Assembly (NCBI GenBank): GCA_044227665.1
Contig: JBGAWK010000003.1
Coordinates: 55,212 to 119,211, forward strand
Source: JBGAWK01 sp044227665
Lineage (GTDB): Bacteria; Bacteroidota; Bacteroidia; Chitinophagales; JADIYW01
Reading direction: 5' to 3'
Length of the DNA: 64,000 bases
Shown here: piece by piece, positions 17,011 to 24,808 of the stretch
Numbering within the stretch: the first letter of the stretch is position 1
Layout of the letters: each line of letters begins with the position of its first letter
Translations under genes and position numbers: made by a program
Notes under the pieces: model-generated
What the model was told of the DNA's origin: nothing
Databases searched by the model: none
What the model saw: the letters and a program-made list of their open reading frames with translations, nothing else

Positions 17011-18306
17011 ATGCCAAAAGTAATACTTAGTATTTTGTCTTCATTACTGTTTGTCTTAGGATTGGACAATATCAAATTGTTCGATAGTAAAGACAATAAT
17101 GCCTCGGTATATGCACCTGTGCATGTGGCACCTTGCAACGAACAAGTATATATGTTTGGCATTCGTACGGATACATTACATATTCAATTTTCCTCCACAC
17201 AGAAAAAAGAAAAGCTCAAAGATATATTAAGGGCAAATAAGTTCTCTACACACGCAACAGATAGAATCCTCAATCAGACACGGATATTTTTTAATCCTCA
17301 AAAGCTAAATGAAGGGTCTAAATATTTGCGTTTCGTGAATGCTGAAGATGAAATCGTTTTTATAGCATACAAGACTAATCCCGGCAAGTATCTCATCTTC
17401 CAAAATAGCGATAGTGTCGTAGTGCGTACGGATAGTGTTCCTGTAACTGTAGAAACACGAAAAGTATGTGGGATAATAGAGGGCTCTCTAGACAAGACCC
17501 TAGACTATCTGGATATACCAAAGTCTATAAAAAGTCAGTTAGGCACTATATACGCTACTGCATTTGACTTCTATAGGCTGAGAGAAGGCGATACGATCAG
17601 GATTATTTACGAAGAGCGATTTGAACCTTTTGAAGCCCCAACACCCTTACAAATCAAAGCCTGTGCCGTAAGTCAGAAGACAGCATCTTATTATGCTGTA
17701 GGCTATCGCTACCGGCAGGATACTGCCTATCAGTACTTTGATGACGAAGCACAGAACCTCAAGAGATGTTTTCTTGAAATGCCTCTACAATTTGGGAGAG
17801 TAGCTTCTAAATTTAACCTAAAGAGATTACATCCCGTTCTAAAAGAAGTAAAAGCACACTTGGGTACTGACTATGCTGCTCCTTACAATACGCCTATCTT
17901 GGCTACCGCTCCCGGAGTAATAGTAGAAGCAGGATACAAGCAATACAATGGCAACTATGTCAAGATAAAACATGACAACACCTATACTACGCAATACTTG
18001 CACATGTGTAGAATAGGGAAGAATATAAAGTCTGGCAAGCAAGTGAAGCAAGGAGAAGTTATAGGGTTTGTAGGGGCAACTGGATTGGCAACAGGACCGC
18101 ATGTGTGTTATAGATTTTGGAAAAATGGCAAGCAAGTAGATCCGTATAGAGAAAATCTAAAATTTGTAAAGCCCACAGATAGTGTTTTTGTAAAGTCATA
18201 CCTTCAATACTTTGAGACGGTAAAAGATGAACTTGCTCGTATAGTACCTCTAAGTCCCCAACTTTCTGTTGCGATAGATACTAAGAAAACTAAAACTTCT
18301 AAGTAG
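17011..18306 (+). CDS. M23 family metallopeptidase (peptidoglycan endopeptidase-like)
   Basis: A 431-residue envelope protein with an N-terminal hydrophobic signal segment, an OapA/LysM-like central region (about 150-270) and a C-terminal LytM/M23 domain that would cut peptide bridges of peptidoglycan. The zinc ligands His283 and Asp287 (HLGTD) and the catalytic-position His331 (YLHM) are present. The last motif, normally HxH, reads His364-Val-Cys366, so the third zinc ligand is Cys instead of His. I recall the same block (GPHVCYRFWKNG) in other Bacteroidota M23 proteins, so this is probably a subfamily trait rather than a mutation. Activity is therefore likely but not certain. Possibly co-transcribed with the DUF1295 gene 35 bases downstream. 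Confidence 0.88.
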   Translation: MPKVILSILSSLLFVLGLDNIKLFDSKDNNASVYAPVHVAPCNEQVYMFGIRTDTLHIQFSSTQKKEKLKDILRANKFSTHATDRILNQTRIFFNPQKLNEGSKYLRFVNAEDEIVFIAYKTNPGKYLIFQNSDSVVVRTDSVPVTVETRKVCGIIEGSLDKTLDYLDIPKSIKSQLGTIYATAFDFYRLREGDTIRIIYEERFEPFEAPTPLQIKACAVSQKTASYYAVGYRYRQDTAYQYFDDEAQNLKRCFLEMPLQFGRVASKFNLKRLHPVLKEVKAHLGTDYAAPYNTPILATAPGVIVEAGYKQYNGNYVKIKHDNTYTTQYLHMCRIGKNIKSGKQVKQGEVIGFVGATGLATGPHVCYRFWKNGKQVDPYRENLKFVKPTDSVFVKSYLQYFETVKDELARIVPLSPQLSVAIDTKKTKTSK

Positions 18307-18341
18307 TTCTTGCGTTTATCGAAAAAACCATATATTTATTT

Positions 18342-19109
18342 ATGCAATCTAACATCTATTGGTTATATCCATTGATTATCATCGTGATGATGACCATCCT
18401 ATATTTTGTCGCTCAGCGAAAAGGAGATAATAGCATCGTAGATATTTTTTGGGGCTTGGGCTTTTGTATCCTCGCCGCCAATTCATTCCTGTGGGCAGAA
18501 GACTATGATGTCAGAAAGGGCGTAACATTACTTTTGGTACTCGTATGGGGTTTGCGCCTCAGTATCTTCATTTACAAAAGAAATAAAGGGAAACCTGAGG
18601 ATTTTAGATATGTAGAGATGAGAAAAAATTGGGGAGGCAAGGCAAGGGTTTATGCCTTCTTCCAAGTTTTTATGTTGCAGGGCTTCATTATGTTTATTAT
18701 CGCACTTCCTATATTGCACATACAAAATTTTAGCACGCCTCCTTTCACCCTTTTAGATGCTTTGGGCATAATAGTTTGGGCTATAGGCTTTTATTTTGAG
18801 GCGGTAGGAGATAGGCAGAAGTATCTATTTGCCAAAGATCCTGCCAACAAAGGGAAATTTATTCAATCCGGATTGTGGAACAAATCTCGCCATCCCAATT
18901 ATTTCGGTGAAATATTAATGTGGTGGGGTATATTTTTGCTGTCAGCAGGATGTGCCAGATGGTATCTCTCTCTCATCAGCCCCATAGTGATGACTTTATT
19001 ATTGACTAAGGTTTCGGGAGTTCCATTATTGGAAAAAAAATATGCCGCTAATCCAGAATATCAAGAATATAAAAAGAGGGTTTCGGCGCTCATCCCCAAA
19101 TTATTGTAA
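18342..19109 (+). CDS. DUF1295 / steroid 5-alpha-reductase-like membrane protein
   Basis: A 255-residue polytopic membrane protein. The C-terminal signature SGLWNKSRHPNYFGEILMWWG is diagnostic for the DUF1295 family, related to isoprenylcysteine carboxyl methyltransferases and steroid 5-alpha-reductases, which reduce or methylate lipid-like substrates. About six hydrophobic segments are visible; the last ones enclose the motif. The bacterial substrate is unknown. Its 3' end overlaps that of the convergent EEP-family gene by 9 bases. Confidence 0.88.
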   Translation: MQSNIYWLYPLIIIVMMTILYFVAQRKGDNSIVDIFWGLGFCILAANSFLWAEDYDVRKGVTLLLVLVWGLRLSIFIYKRNKGKPEDFRYVEMRKNWGGKARVYAFFQVFMLQGFIMFIIALPILHIQNFSTPPFTLLDALGIIVWAIGFYFEAVGDRQKYLFAKDPANKGKFIQSGLWNKSRHPNYFGEILMWWGIFLLSAGCARWYLSLISPIVMTLLLTKVSGVPLLEKKYAANPEYQEYKKRVSALIPKLL

Positions 19110-20177
19110 CATTACTTTCATACTTACAGGTTGATGGTCGCTATGTTCAAAACCATTGGCGATACCTTTTACATCTATTAAAGACACATTGGGCGACAGC
19201 AAGAAGAAGTCTATCACAGTAGTGTAAGTTTTTCCCGCTTCGTAGGGGAAGTCCACTTTGCGGTTGGTTGCAGTCTTACCGTCATAAGCCCATGTCCACC
19301 CTTGTGGAAGATAGCCTTCAGGTATAGGCGTTTCCTCATAGCCGCTCTCTCCTGCCGGTAGTAAAGGCTTATAGCCGGGAGGAATCTGATTCCAGTCGCC
19401 ACCAGCTATGACATAATTGCCTTTATCGTATTCTGAGGTAAGGAAATCATGGAAATAGGCCATTTCTTCTTTTTTTAGCGTACCTCCGTCATAGGCAGAG
19501 TTGTGTGTGTTGATGAGTACTAACTCTTTGCCCTTATATGCGAACCTTTGTAAGGTAAAGCACCTGTCGAGGAAGAATAGCCCTTTGGGGAAGGAAAAGT
19601 TGGCAGGGAAGGAAAATCGTATAGGCGTAGAAGATGGTGTGGATTTATAGAAGGTGATAATCCCTCCCAAAGCTTTGCCCATAGGCTCTAAGGGGGGTAT
19701 GGGAATATATTTTACATCATAATTTTTGCCAAAATTGCTCCCATATTCCGGAAGGATTTCGGCTATCTTCTCCCATTGGTGAGTGCGATAGCTGCGCTTG
19801 GAACAGATATCTACTTCTTGCAGTAAGATAAAGTCGGCATCGGCGTTATGGAATTGACTTATCTGTTCTAAGATGCCCCTAAGATTTTTTTCTGAAACAG
19901 ACTGGGATGGACGCACCATCTTACCGCCGTCGTAGAAGAAGTCCGACTCTTTGCCTAGCCCTGCATAGCCGATATTCCACGAAAATAGTGTGATGGTATC
20001 AGAGATGGTCTCCCTATTCTTTATAGGCTGTAGAGGTATCTTAGTCTCTGCTTCACTTGATTTCTTGGGGCTATAATTGGTAATCATAGCGAAGAGGATG
20101 CTGCCGCCAAAATATATTATAGTCAACAAGACTATGACTAAGAGGGCTTTGAATAGCAATACCATTGTTTTCTTCAT
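19101..20177 (-). CDS. Endonuclease/exonuclease/phosphatase (EEP) family protein
   Basis: A 358-residue protein with one N-terminal membrane anchor or uncleaved signal (about residues 8-32) and an EEP-fold domain outside the membrane. Conserved blocks are LFSWNIGYAG, LLQEVDICSKRS (metal-binding Glu), INTHNSAYDGG, IAGGDWNQIPP and the final SDHQPVSMKV (catalytic Asp-His). Members include DNases, phosphodiesterases and sphingomyelinase-like enzymes; nothing here decides which. Membrane tethering argues for an extracytoplasmic substrate. Start ATG 20177 precedes a typical KK-hydrophobic N-terminus. Confidence 0.88.
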   Translation of the reverse strand: MKKTMVLLFKALLVIVLLTIIYFGGSILFAMITNYSPKKSSEAETKIPLQPIKNRETISDTITLFSWNIGYAGLGKESDFFYDGGKMVRPSQSVSEKNLRGILEQISQFHNADADFILLQEVDICSKRSYRTHQWEKIAEILPEYGSNFGKNYDVKYIPIPPLEPMGKALGGIITFYKSTPSSTPIRFSFPANFSFPKGLFFLDRCFTLQRFAYKGKELVLINTHNSAYDGGTLKKEEMAYFHDFLTSEYDKGNYVIAGGDWNQIPPGYKPLLPAGESGYEETPIPEGYLPQGWTWAYDGKTATNRKVDFPYEAGKTYTTVIDFFLLSPNVSLIDVKGIANGFEHSDHQPVSMKVMLQ

Positions 20178-20229
20178 CTTATCTTATAATATTTTAAAGA
20201 TAAAAAAAATAATAGAAAACAAAAGTTAC

Positions 20230-20697
20230 TTAACGTATATGTTTACAAAATTCACCACAGCCTTCGGCAAAAAGGGTCATGGCATGTGATTTCATCTTCA
20301 TGCCGAAAATATTTTCCATGTCAGAAGTGATAGTATGGATACGAGGGTCGCAGAATTCCATTACTCGTCCACATTGCAAGCAGATGATATGATCATGTTG
20401 TCTGCTGCCATAGCTCTTTTCGTATTGGGCATATCCTTGTCCAAACTGGTGCTTTGTTATGAGCTCACTATTTACCAATAATTCTAGTGTATTATATACT
20501 GTAGCCCTGCTGATATTGAAGTTGTTGGATTTTAAGAATATATATAACTCCTCAGCGTCAAAGTGAGTATTGCGTTTGTAAATTTCTTCCAAAATCTTGA
20601 AACGCTCTGGGGTGCGACGCTGCTTATGCGTGTCAAGATATTCGGTAAAGATAGCTCTGGCTTCTTCAAATATTTTTTGCTCGGCAGAAGACTGCAT
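20230..20697 (-). CDS. Fur family transcriptional regulator
   Basis: A 155-residue metal-responsive repressor of the Fur/PerR/Zur family. The winged helix contains RRTPERFKILEEIY and ISRATVYNTLELLVNSELI; the metal and structural-zinc segments are the HDHIICLQCG motif and a second CGEFC pair near the C-terminus. Iron (Fur) versus peroxide (PerR) or zinc sensing cannot be decided by eye. A TACCTTTG box ends 4 bases before the ATG. It lies 33 bases downstream of the relA/spoT stop in the same direction, but the box suggests its own promoter. Confidence 0.93.
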   Translation of the reverse strand: MQSSAEQKIFEEARAIFTEYLDTHKQRRTPERFKILEEIYKRNTHFDAEELYIFLKSNNFNISRATVYNTLELLVNSELITKHQFGQGYAQYEKSYGSRQHDHIICLQCGRVMEFCDPRIHTITSDMENIFGMKMKSHAMTLFAEGCGEFCKHIR

Positions 20698-20701
20698 CCT
20701 A

Positions 20702-20709
20702 CAAAGGTA
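20702..20709 (-). promoter_or_regulatory. -7 box (TACCTTTG) abutting the Fur-family gene start
   Basis: Perfect TAnnTTTG on the minus strand, 4 bases (TAGG) before the ATG at 20697. If used, transcription would begin at or very near the A of the ATG. No -33 element is evident. Confidence 0.5.
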
Positions 20710-20730
20710 AGAAGAAATAAATTAAAAGGA

Positions 20731-22953
20731 TTATTCCGCCTCCATCCTGAAGACAGAGTTTATACCTTCTATGGATTTGAGTCTGTCCAATAGTGCATTT
20801 AGCTCTAATTGATTTTTTACAAAGACAGTAAATTTTCCATCAAAAATCCCGTCATGGGATTCTAGTGCCATAGACTTCATATTCAGGTGCATATCTTTGG
20901 ATATTACGTTGGTGATATTGTGTATGATGCCTATGTCGTCCAGTCCATTTATAAATATTGTGCTTAGTAATTTTGGTGTTTCTTGAGACGTCCATTTTGT
21001 TTTTACGATTCTGTAACCATATTTAGACATCAGGTTGATGATATTTTTGCATCCTGTTCTATGAATTTTTATCATACCATTTACAGACAAAAAGCCTATA
21101 ATGTCGTCTCCCTGTATAGGATTGCAACATTGAGCGAACTCATAAGGAATGAGCTTAGAATTTTCCCCAAATATGATGAGTTCAGTATTTTTGTCAATCT
21201 GTGTGGGCGAGGGTTCTGCTGCTGGCTGAGGAGTCTTCTTCTCCGACTTCACTACTTCTAGTGTTCCTCCTGTATTTTTAAATCCTTTAATTTGGTTAAG
21301 ATCTAGTTTGTTTTGGGCTATATCATAAAATAAATCTAAGGAGCTGGGTGCTTTATAAAAATGTAAGAGTAGGGTGATATTTTCTTGCGAAAAATTTATT
21401 TTTAGCTGCTTAAATTTTCTTTCCAAGATAGCTTTTCCGTCTTCTGATACTATGCGCTTTTCTTCTCTTAGGGCGTTCTTGATTTTATCTCTAGATCGCG
21501 AGGTAGTTACATAGTTGAGCCAGTCTTCTGTGGGCTTCTGCTTCTTGGAGGTGATGATTTCTACCTGATCCCCATTTTGGAGTACATAGCTTATGGCCAC
21601 TAGCTTTCCATTCACTTTTGCCCCTAGGCATGTGTCGCCGATCTTAGTATGGATACTATATGCAAAGTCTAGCGCCGTAACACCTTTAGGAAGCATACGC
21701 ATCTCTCCGGTGGGTGTGAAGGTGTAAATCTCTTTGCTTATAAACTCTGTTTTAAAGTCATCTACAAATTCTATGGGATTGCCCTCATTGGTGCGCAAAA
21801 ATTCTCGCACCTGCATGAGCCAGTTTTCGAAGATGTCCTCATGAGATATTTTGCCTTTACTTTCTTTGTATTTGAAGTGTGCCGCCACACCCTTCTCTGC
21901 AATGGCATCCATGCGCTCCGTCCTAATCTGTACTTCTACCCACTTTCCTATATCACTCATTACAGTAGTGTGTAAGGATTCATAACCATTGGGCTTGGGT
22001 ATAGTTATCCAGTCGCGGGTACGTTTTTGGTCGGGTTTGTATTTGTCGGTAATGATAGCATATACGCGCCAACATTCCGATTTCTCTTGCTCATAAGGAA
22101 GCCCTAGCAATATTATCCTGATAGCAAATTTGTCATATACCTGCTCGAAGGATACATCTTGCTTGCGCATCTTTGTCCAGATGGAAGATATTGACTTAGG
22201 ACGACCAAATATCTTTGCTTGTATCCCCAGCCGCTGAAACTCATCTTCTAGGGGTCTTATAAAGTCCACGATGAACTTATTACGATCTTTTTTTGTACTA
22301 TTGAGTTGTGCTGCTATTTCCTTATATTTTTCAGTTTCGGTATATTTCATGGCGAGGTCTTCCAACTCACCTTTTATGGCATAGAGACCAAGTCGATGTG
22401 CAAGTGGGGCATATAAGTATATCGTCTCGGACGAAATTTTGAGCTGATTTTTTCGCGGAACGGCATCTAGGGTGCGCATATTATGTAGCCTGTCAGCCAC
22501 TTTTATCAATATTACACGTATGTCGTCAGATAAGGTAATGAGTAACTTTCTGAAGTTTTCCGCTTGTATAGATTCTGTCTGATGGGATATTTTACTAATC
22601 TTAGTCAGTCCATCTATAATCTTGGCGACTCTATCACCAAACTCTTTCTTTATAGCATGGAGGGATAAGTCCGTGTCCTCTACGGTGTCATGAAGGAGGG
22701 CGCAAATTACAGATGTGGCACCGAGATTCAAGTCCTCGGCTACTATACGCGCTACGGCTATAGGGTGGAAGATATAAGGCTCTCCTGATTTTCTCCGCTG
22801 CTCTTTGTGGGCATCTACAGCAAGTTCAAAGGCAAGACGCACACGCTTATCATCACCAGGCTTTATACGAGGCTTCAGGATTTGCATCAGTCCCCGATAT
22901 TCTTTCGATAAGTTTTTGCGCTCTTCTTCTGTATAGTATGCACTCACTTCCAT
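20731..22953 (-). CDS. RelA/SpoT family (p)ppGpp synthetase/hydrolase
   Basis: A 740-residue stringent-response enzyme that makes and degrades (p)ppGpp. Domains in order: HD hydrolase (about 55-165; YIFHPIAVARIV and ALLHDTVEDTD with the HD pair intact), synthetase (about 240-355; GRPKSISSIWTKM, PKPNGYESLHTTV, VEVQIRTERMD), TGS (about 405-465), a middle region, and a C-terminal ACT domain (about 665-735). The synthetase motif that separates bifunctional (RxKD) from synthetase-only enzymes reads RTRD here, basic at the third position, so a bifunctional enzyme is expected. It is the only RSH gene seen in the window. Start ATG 22953 fits the family. Confidence 0.95.
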   Translation of the reverse strand: MEVSAYYTEEERKNLSKEYRGLMQILKPRIKPGDDKRVRLAFELAVDAHKEQRRKSGEPYIFHPIAVARIVAEDLNLGATSVICALLHDTVEDTDLSLHAIKKEFGDRVAKIIDGLTKISKISHQTESIQAENFRKLLITLSDDIRVILIKVADRLHNMRTLDAVPRKNQLKISSETIYLYAPLAHRLGLYAIKGELEDLAMKYTETEKYKEIAAQLNSTKKDRNKFIVDFIRPLEDEFQRLGIQAKIFGRPKSISSIWTKMRKQDVSFEQVYDKFAIRIILLGLPYEQEKSECWRVYAIITDKYKPDQKRTRDWITIPKPNGYESLHTTVMSDIGKWVEVQIRTERMDAIAEKGVAAHFKYKESKGKISHEDIFENWLMQVREFLRTNEGNPIEFVDDFKTEFISKEIYTFTPTGEMRMLPKGVTALDFAYSIHTKIGDTCLGAKVNGKLVAISYVLQNGDQVEIITSKKQKPTEDWLNYVTTSRSRDKIKNALREEKRIVSEDGKAILERKFKQLKINFSQENITLLLHFYKAPSSLDLFYDIAQNKLDLNQIKGFKNTGGTLEVVKSEKKTPQPAAEPSPTQIDKNTELIIFGENSKLIPYEFAQCCNPIQGDDIIGFLSVNGMIKIHRTGCKNIINLMSKYGYRIVKTKWTSQETPKLLSTIFINGLDDIGIIHNITNVISKDMHLNMKSMALESHDGIFDGKFTVFVKNQLELNALLDRLKSIEGINSVFRMEAE

Positions 22954-23669
22954 GAATGGCTAAACTAAGAATTTTTCTCTGCATTAAAAAATATATACTG
23001 CGTCCTCCCTAGCAGTAGATACTTGGAGTATAGAGTACATAGTACAGGATACTTGGCTTAGAAATAATATTAGTAGATTTGATCGTATAAAATACCTATA
23101 TGAAGCACTTTCTGTCCAACAGTTTTTAAAATAGCACCATTGTGCATCCATTTACAAATTTTCAATATACGTCCTTTGCAAATAAGGGGGTAATAAGTAA
23201 GACAATAATACTGCTAGGGTCTTTGCCTAATCAATAATTTAGAATTGGACGAAGGAAAGATTGGGATACGACCGAAATAGTAGCAGGAACTTTTGTAGTT
23301 TATTGATATTGATTTTTTGAAAAACTATACCCTTTTTTTCTTTTCCAATATATTCTATTGAAAGTGGCTGCTTTTTTAGACTGTAATAAATATAGTGAGT
23401 CCTTAAATGAAAGTCATGAGGTATATATAACATTGTACACCATAAGGTAGAATATCTTTTTTCAGTCACCAAATAATGGAGCATCTAAAAAGATTCTTAG
23501 GCATTATATGTGGTATAAAAATCGGGTAATTAGGACAGATGAATGACGAAAATCACCTCCAAGTTTAATTGAGTGTCTCAGAGATAGAAACAGTAATTAC
23601 CAACTAGGAATTTCTGTCGTTTCCAGCAGAAAACAAAGGTCGTTTCCGGTTCATGCAGCACTAGTCGCT
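22954..23669. other. 716-base intergenic stretch, no convincing gene
   Basis: Between the relA/spoT start and the leuB stop. The longest frame (23239-23484, minus) gives an 81-residue sequence with no recognisable family. I find no clear terminator, RNA gene or insertion-sequence end. Weak repeated motifs are GATACTTGG (near 23018 and 23054) and GTCGTTTCC (near 23606 and 23640). It could hold a decayed gene. Confidence 0.5.
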
Positions 23670-24731
23670 CTACTCCAAGATATATGCTGCAATCTTGCTG
23701 CCTACCACATCTGTACCATACGTGCCACTGTTGATATCCTCGGTAGTGAAGCCTTCATTTATGGCTCTTTCTACCGCTGCCTCTACTCTTCGTGCTGCCT
23801 CTACCATGCCAAAGGAATAGTCTAGCATCATTGCAGCAGATAATATTGTAGCCATAGGGTTGGCAATATTTTTGCCTTTTGCCTGAGGATATGACCCATG
23901 TATAGGCTCATACAGACCTATCTTACCACCCAGCGATGCCGACGGCAGCAGTCCCAAAGAGCCGGTGATTACAGAAGCCTCATCAGATATGATGTCTCCA
24001 AACATGTTTTCTGTAAGTATCACATCAAATTTCGTGGGCTTGGTGATTATTTCCATAGCGGCACTATCAATATAGCCACATTCCAAAGTAATTTCGGGAT
24101 GCTGCTTGGCATATTCAGTGACTACCTCACGCCACAACCTGGAGGTAGCCAACACATTGGCTTTATCTAGGAGGGTTACTTTTTTTCTCCTATTCTTTGC
24201 CATCGCAAAGGCCATCTCTGTGATACGTAATATCTCTTCACGAGTATATACGCAAGTATCATAGGCGTACTGCCCATCTTCACTTCTCCCACGAGGCTTG
24301 CCAAAATAGATGCCGCTGATAAGCTCTCGTACCACTACCATATCCGCACCACGTACACGATCTTCACGTAATGGTGATGTCGAGATGAGAGCATCAAAGG
24401 TCTTCACCGGACGGATATTGGCATATAGCCCTAGGGCACTACGCATTTTCAGCAGTCCCTGCTCAGGGCGTACCTTGGCATGAGGGTCATTGTCATACTT
24501 AGGATCTCCAATTGCGCCAAAAAGTATGGCATCGGCATGAAGACATATCTCGTGGGTGGCATCGGGATAGGGGACACCGCAATCATCTATGGCAGCAGCA
24601 CCTATAAGGGCATATTTGTAAGAGAAATTAACACCAAATTTCTGCTCTACAGCTTTTAGTGCTTTTATGGCTTCTGCTATTACTTCGGGACCTATGCCGT
24701 CACCCGCCAATATGGCAATATTTTTTTGCAT
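23670..24731 (-). CDS. leuB: 3-isopropylmalate dehydrogenase
   Basis: Oxidative decarboxylation of 3-isopropylmalate to 2-oxoisocaproate, third step of leucine synthesis, in the cytoplasm. The 353-residue protein has the N-terminal block ILAGDGIGPEVIAEA, the substrate-binding RSALGLYANIRP, ELISGIYFGKPRG, and the signature MFGDIISDEASVITGSLGLLPSASLG, followed by the NAD-binding EPIHGSYPQAKGKNIANP. This and the leucine-type RSALGLYANIRP block favour LeuB over isocitrate or tartrate dehydrogenases. No leuA, leuC or leuD lies next to it in this window, which is unusual for a leu gene. A TAAATTTG box stands 4 bases before the ATG. Confidence 0.95.
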   Translation of the reverse strand: MQKNIAILAGDGIGPEVIAEAIKALKAVEQKFGVNFSYKYALIGAAAIDDCGVPYPDATHEICLHADAILFGAIGDPKYDNDPHAKVRPEQGLLKMRSALGLYANIRPVKTFDALISTSPLREDRVRGADMVVVRELISGIYFGKPRGRSEDGQYAYDTCVYTREEILRITEMAFAMAKNRRKKVTLLDKANVLATSRLWREVVTEYAKQHPEITLECGYIDSAAMEIITKPTKFDVILTENMFGDIISDEASVITGSLGLLPSASLGGKIGLYEPIHGSYPQAKGKNIANPMATILSAAMMLDYSFGMVEAARRVEAAVERAINEGFTTEDINSGTYGTDVVGSKIAAYILE

Positions 24732-24735
24732 AATA

Positions 24736-24743
24736 CAAATTTA
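24736..24743 (-). promoter_or_regulatory. -7 box (TAAATTTG) abutting the leuB start
   Basis: Perfect TAnnTTTG on the minus strand, 4 bases (TATT) before the leuB ATG at 24731. No -33 TTTG is seen at the expected distance. Confidence 0.5.
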
Positions 24744-24808
24744 TCCATATCGCTTATCAATATTCCTTATTTTTGACATAATGTACTGTAATTAAAAAAA
24801 ATATAAAC

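Noticed and set aside
23239..23484. 81-codon minus-strand frame between relA/spoT and leuB
   Set aside because: No recognisable motif, no promoter, biased composition; support too weak for a gene call.
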